Source: JBFHES01 sp041584015 (GTDB lineage: Bacteria > Bacteroidota > Bacteroidia > Bacteroidales > M50B96). Taken from it: DNA of 10,262 bases. A program made the translations under genes and the position numbers. Shown in pieces: positions 8,122-10,262 of this stretch (its first letter is position 1; each line of letters opens with the position of its first letter). The DNA lies in assembly GCA_041584015.1 (NCBI GenBank), contig JBFHES010000172.1, forward strand, positions 1 to 10,262. The letters are read 5' to 3'. A model generated the notes under the pieces. The model was given only the letters and a program-made list of their open reading frames with translations, was not told where the DNA came from and did no database searches.

Positions 8122-8139
8122 GATTAAATATTTTTAGTG

Positions 8140-8172
8140 AAAAAGATGGGCTGCCTATTAAAGCAGCCCATC
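8140..8172 (-). terminator. rho-independent terminator after the beta-propeller gene
   Basis: A perfect 10-bp inverted repeat, GATGGGCTGC (8145-8154) and GCAGCCCATC (8163-8172), encloses an 8-base loop. On the minus strand the hairpin is followed by five T residues (complement of A 8140-8144). It starts 5 bases after the stop codon of the 8178-9563 gene and ends just before the next gene, whose ATG is at 8121. Confidence 0.92.
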
Positions 8173-8177
8173 AGCTA

Positions 8178-9563
8178 TTATAGTTTTATAAAACGACCAA
8201 ACACAAGCTCTTCTTTTCCCAGTACTTTTACGAAATAAGTTCCCGTTGAAAAGGAGGAGATGTCGATTTGTGGATTGTCTGAGTTAACAGCAATGCTCTG
8301 GAGTAATTCACCTGATATATTATAGATCTCGATCTGTTCAATTACAAACTCGCACTTAATATTTATTATGGAGTTAGCAGGGTTCGGGTAAACACTAAGA
8401 AGAAGTTCTTTAAATACGGATGCATCATTGTAGGTTTCTGTCATTGATAACATTGGACCACCAGACGTTTCAGTTTTATAAATAACTCCTCCACTCCATG
8501 TTGCTGTTCCATCAGCTGCTATCTTCGCACCATAACCTACAGCAAATGCTGTTTTCTCATCAAAGCAATAAACTTTACTTATTGACTGACGCATTGAATC
8601 CGGCAGTAGTATCTGATACCCCCAGGTATTGCCGCCATCAACTGTAGCTATGACTCCTGAAGTATTTGGTCCCATATCCCATATAGTGTACTTAGCTGCT
8701 GCATAAGCTTGATCCTGATTAAATATTTCAATATCATAAATGCTTTCAAGCTCAGGAAATATATGGTAATTCCAATTGAGTCCTCCATCATTGGTAACTC
8801 CCAACAATGCATGTTTCCAATCAGATGGAAGACCTACTGTAATATTGTGCCCTGCCATACCAAACTGATCAGTTAGAAAATCGGTGCATTGATTATTGTA
8901 ACTAAATAGATCTGTTGTGATCATACTATCAGTACCATACCAATTAAGACCGCCATCAACTGTTTTATATTTATTGCCAACATATCCAGTTAAGTTAGTA
9001 GGAAATGAAACCTTAGATCCTCTGACAGGATCATTAGGATTATTTATTACATTAATAATAGGTTCCCAAGTGTAGCCACCATCAAAGGTGCGAAAAGTTG
9101 GTCTCCCAAGAAGGTGACCACTCATATAACCTTCATTTGCATTCTTAAAATATAGCGATGTAAAATAATTATTTGCCAAGAACGAAGGTTCCGGTGTTCC
9201 AATAACAATGGTTTCCCAATTATCTCCACCATCAGTTGTTTTATAAAATAATAATTGATTAGATGCAGCAAAGCCTGTATCCTTATCAAGGAAATAGATA
9301 GCGCGTACCTGGGTGTCGGTTAAGGTTGTATCCCAGGTATTCCCGCCATCGATGGTACGTAAAATAACACCGCAGCAATCAAACCAACTACTACTTTCTT
9401 CGAATGTCCTTCCAACAACAAATCCTTCCTCCTCGTTAAGAAACAATATGTCTTCAAAACTAAAATCATTAGAATACTCTATTATTGTCCATTGGGCGGT
9501 AACATCTAATAAACAACTGAAAAGAAAGAAGAAGGTGATGAATAAATATCTGAATACATACAT
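8178..9563 (-). CDS. secreted YCF48/BNR-like beta-propeller protein with type IX secretion sorting domain
   Basis: This 461-residue protein has an N-terminal signal peptide (hydrophobic 4-20, likely cleavage after TAQ, residue 24). The body contains six T-x-DGG-x-x-W motifs (DGG at about 72, 111, 161, 204, 259, 309) plus a degenerate seventh (ADGTATW, near 350), spaced roughly 40-55 residues. This is the signature of YCF48/BNR-type propeller blades, as in HCF136-related and sialidase-like folds; in Bacteroidota such proteins are usually surface or secreted, with unknown ligands, and no photosystem role is implied. The last 72 residues (390-461) form a type A T9SS sorting domain (VYPNPANS, ISGELL, STGTYFVKV, RFIKL). 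I chose the ATG at 9563, 1 base after the upstream stop and directly before the signal peptide; an ATG at 9605 would add 14 polar residues and overlap the upstream gene. The tight spacing suggests co-transcription with the LRR gene. Confidence 0.9.
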   Translation of the reverse strand: MYVFRYLFITFFFLFSCLLDVTAQWTIIEYSNDFSFEDILFLNEEEGFVVGRTFEESSSWFDCCGVILRTIDGGNTWDTTLTDTQVRAIYFLDKDTGFAASNQLLFYKTTDGGDNWETIVIGTPEPSFLANNYFTSLYFKNANEGYMSGHLLGRPTFRTFDGGYTWEPIINVINNPNDPVRGSKVSFPTNLTGYVGNKYKTVDGGLNWYGTDSMITTDLFSYNNQCTDFLTDQFGMAGHNITVGLPSDWKHALLGVTNDGGLNWNYHIFPELESIYDIEIFNQDQAYAAAKYTIWDMGPNTSGVIATVDGGNTWGYQILLPDSMRQSISKVYCFDEKTAFAVGYGAKIAADGTATWSGGVIYKTETSGGPMLSMTETYNDASVFKELLLSVYPNPANSIINIKCEFVIEQIEIYNISGELLQSIAVNSDNPQIDISSFSTGTYFVKVLGKEELVFGRFIKL

Positions 9564-9564
9564 G

Positions 9565-10262
9565 TTAATCGATTTTAATAATTTTTGTTGTTGATATTTC
9601 TCCATTTATATCCTTAAGAACTATATTATAAAGCCCTTGGGGGAGGTTTGAAACATTCAGTTTAAATTTGTTATTTGTAGGATTAAATATAGGTTTAATT
9701 AATTCTCCCAAAACATTGTAAACTTTCAGAGAGCTTATGTCTTTCCCATTATATTCTATAGTAACTAAAGAGCTTGCAGGGTTCGGAGAAATGTTTAACA
9801 CCTGTTCCTCTGCCACAAGATCCACATCTAACAAGTTGCAAATTGAGTCAACTTCCGCGGAACTGTTACAGCCGGGTGCATTGTCATAAATAAAGTAGGT
9901 AGAAGTGAAAGAAAGAAAATCACATACCGGTTGTATTGCACATTCTGATAAATTGAGATTGCCGTAAATGTTTAGCATCACAGTATAATTAAAACCAAAC
10001 ATAGCATTTTCTAAGGCCGAAATATCCGAGAGTATTGGGTTTTCATGGATCCAAAGTTGCTCTCCTATAAACTGAATATTCTCTATTCCACTAAAACTTT
10101 CTAATTGGGCGTTACCTGCAAAAAGAATTTCGCTGTTTACGAATTCTAAGCCTTCCAGCCCCTTAAAAGATTTCAACGAGTCGTTGTTGTATATCATCAA
10201 GTCATTTACACTCTGAAGGGTATTTATTCCGTTTAAGTCTTTTAAACTAGGACAATCAGAAA
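9565..10262 (-). CDS. leucine-rich-repeat surface protein with type IX secretion sorting domain, 5' partial
   Basis: The frame stays open to the end of the window, so the N-terminus and any signal peptide are missing; the TTG at 10200 is an internal codon, not a start. The visible 231 residues begin with LRR units of about 22-24 residues (LKDLNGINTLQSVNDLMIYN, LKSFKGLEGLEFVNS, LESFSGIENIQFIGEQLWIH, LSDISALENA), similar to the receptor-L-domain-like repeats common in secreted Bacteroidota proteins. A Cys-containing cap follows (ECAIQPVCDFL ... APGC ... DSIC). The last 78 residues are a type A T9SS sorting domain (ISPNPASSLVTIEY, VLGELI, LPQGLYNIVL, IIKID), more diverged than those of the next two genes. 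The protein is probably displayed on the cell surface or released; its binding partner is unknown. The stop is followed after 1 base by the ATG of the propeller gene. Confidence 0.88.
   Translation of the reverse strand, partial: SDCPSLKDLNGINTLQSVNDLMIYNNDSLKSFKGLEGLEFVNSEILFAGNAQLESFSGIENIQFIGEQLWIHENPILSDISALENAMFGFNYTVMLNIYGNLNLSECAIQPVCDFLSFTSTYFIYDNAPGCNSSAEVDSICNLLDVDLVAEEQVLNISPNPASSLVTIEYNGKDISSLKVYNVLGELIKPIFNPTNNKFKLNVSNLPQGLYNIVLKDINGEISTTKIIKID

Noticed and set aside
9564..9605. Upstream ATG at 9605 for the propeller protein
   Set aside because: It would place 14 polar residues ahead of the signal peptide and overlap the LRR gene; ATG 9563 sits directly before the signal peptide.

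Overview
The window most likely comes from an anaerobic or facultatively anaerobic Bacteroidota, plausibly a marine Marinilabiliales-type lineage (the lineage is inference). Three consecutive minus-strand proteins end in, or show, the type A sorting domain of the type IX secretion system, which is restricted to that phylum. A TAnnTTTG promoter-like element fits the phylum, and the genes have A-rich leaders with mostly no Shine-Dalgarno sequence. No tRNA, rRNA, CRISPR, insertion sequence or phage gene was seen.

Bases 1-3666, plus strand: the 3' part of hydB (NADH/FMN/Fe-S subunit) is followed by a complete hydA (catalytic [FeFe]-hydrogenase subunit). These are the core of a multimeric NAD-linked, probably electron-bifurcating [FeFe] hydrogenase. 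A strong rho-independent terminator ends the unit at 3628-3666. The hydC/NuoE-like subunit and the N-terminus of HydB would lie upstream of the window.

Bases 3667-6717, plus strand: a 172-base spacer with a candidate promoter leads into a second two-gene unit. Its first gene encodes a HydS-like putative sensory [FeFe] hydrogenase with two ferredoxin clusters, an H-domain, a further [4Fe-4S] motif, a PAS domain and a helical tail. Eleven bases later comes a SpoIIE/PP2C-type serine/threonine phosphatase with an extra C-terminal domain. The sensor has no kinase or DNA-binding domain, so the simplest reading is that H2 or redox state sensed by the hydrogenase-like protein is passed to the phosphatase, which may control hydrogenase expression or activity. 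This is the most interesting part of the window.

Bases 6718-6891 form a convergent spacer. Bases 6892-10262, minus strand, hold three secreted or cell-surface proteins: an LRR protein (N-terminus outside the window), a YCF48/BNR-like beta-propeller protein starting 1 base after it, and a third exported protein of unknown function. A perfect 10-bp hairpin terminator separates the second and third. The last two share a closely similar C-terminal sorting domain, and nothing links this group functionally to the hydrogenases.
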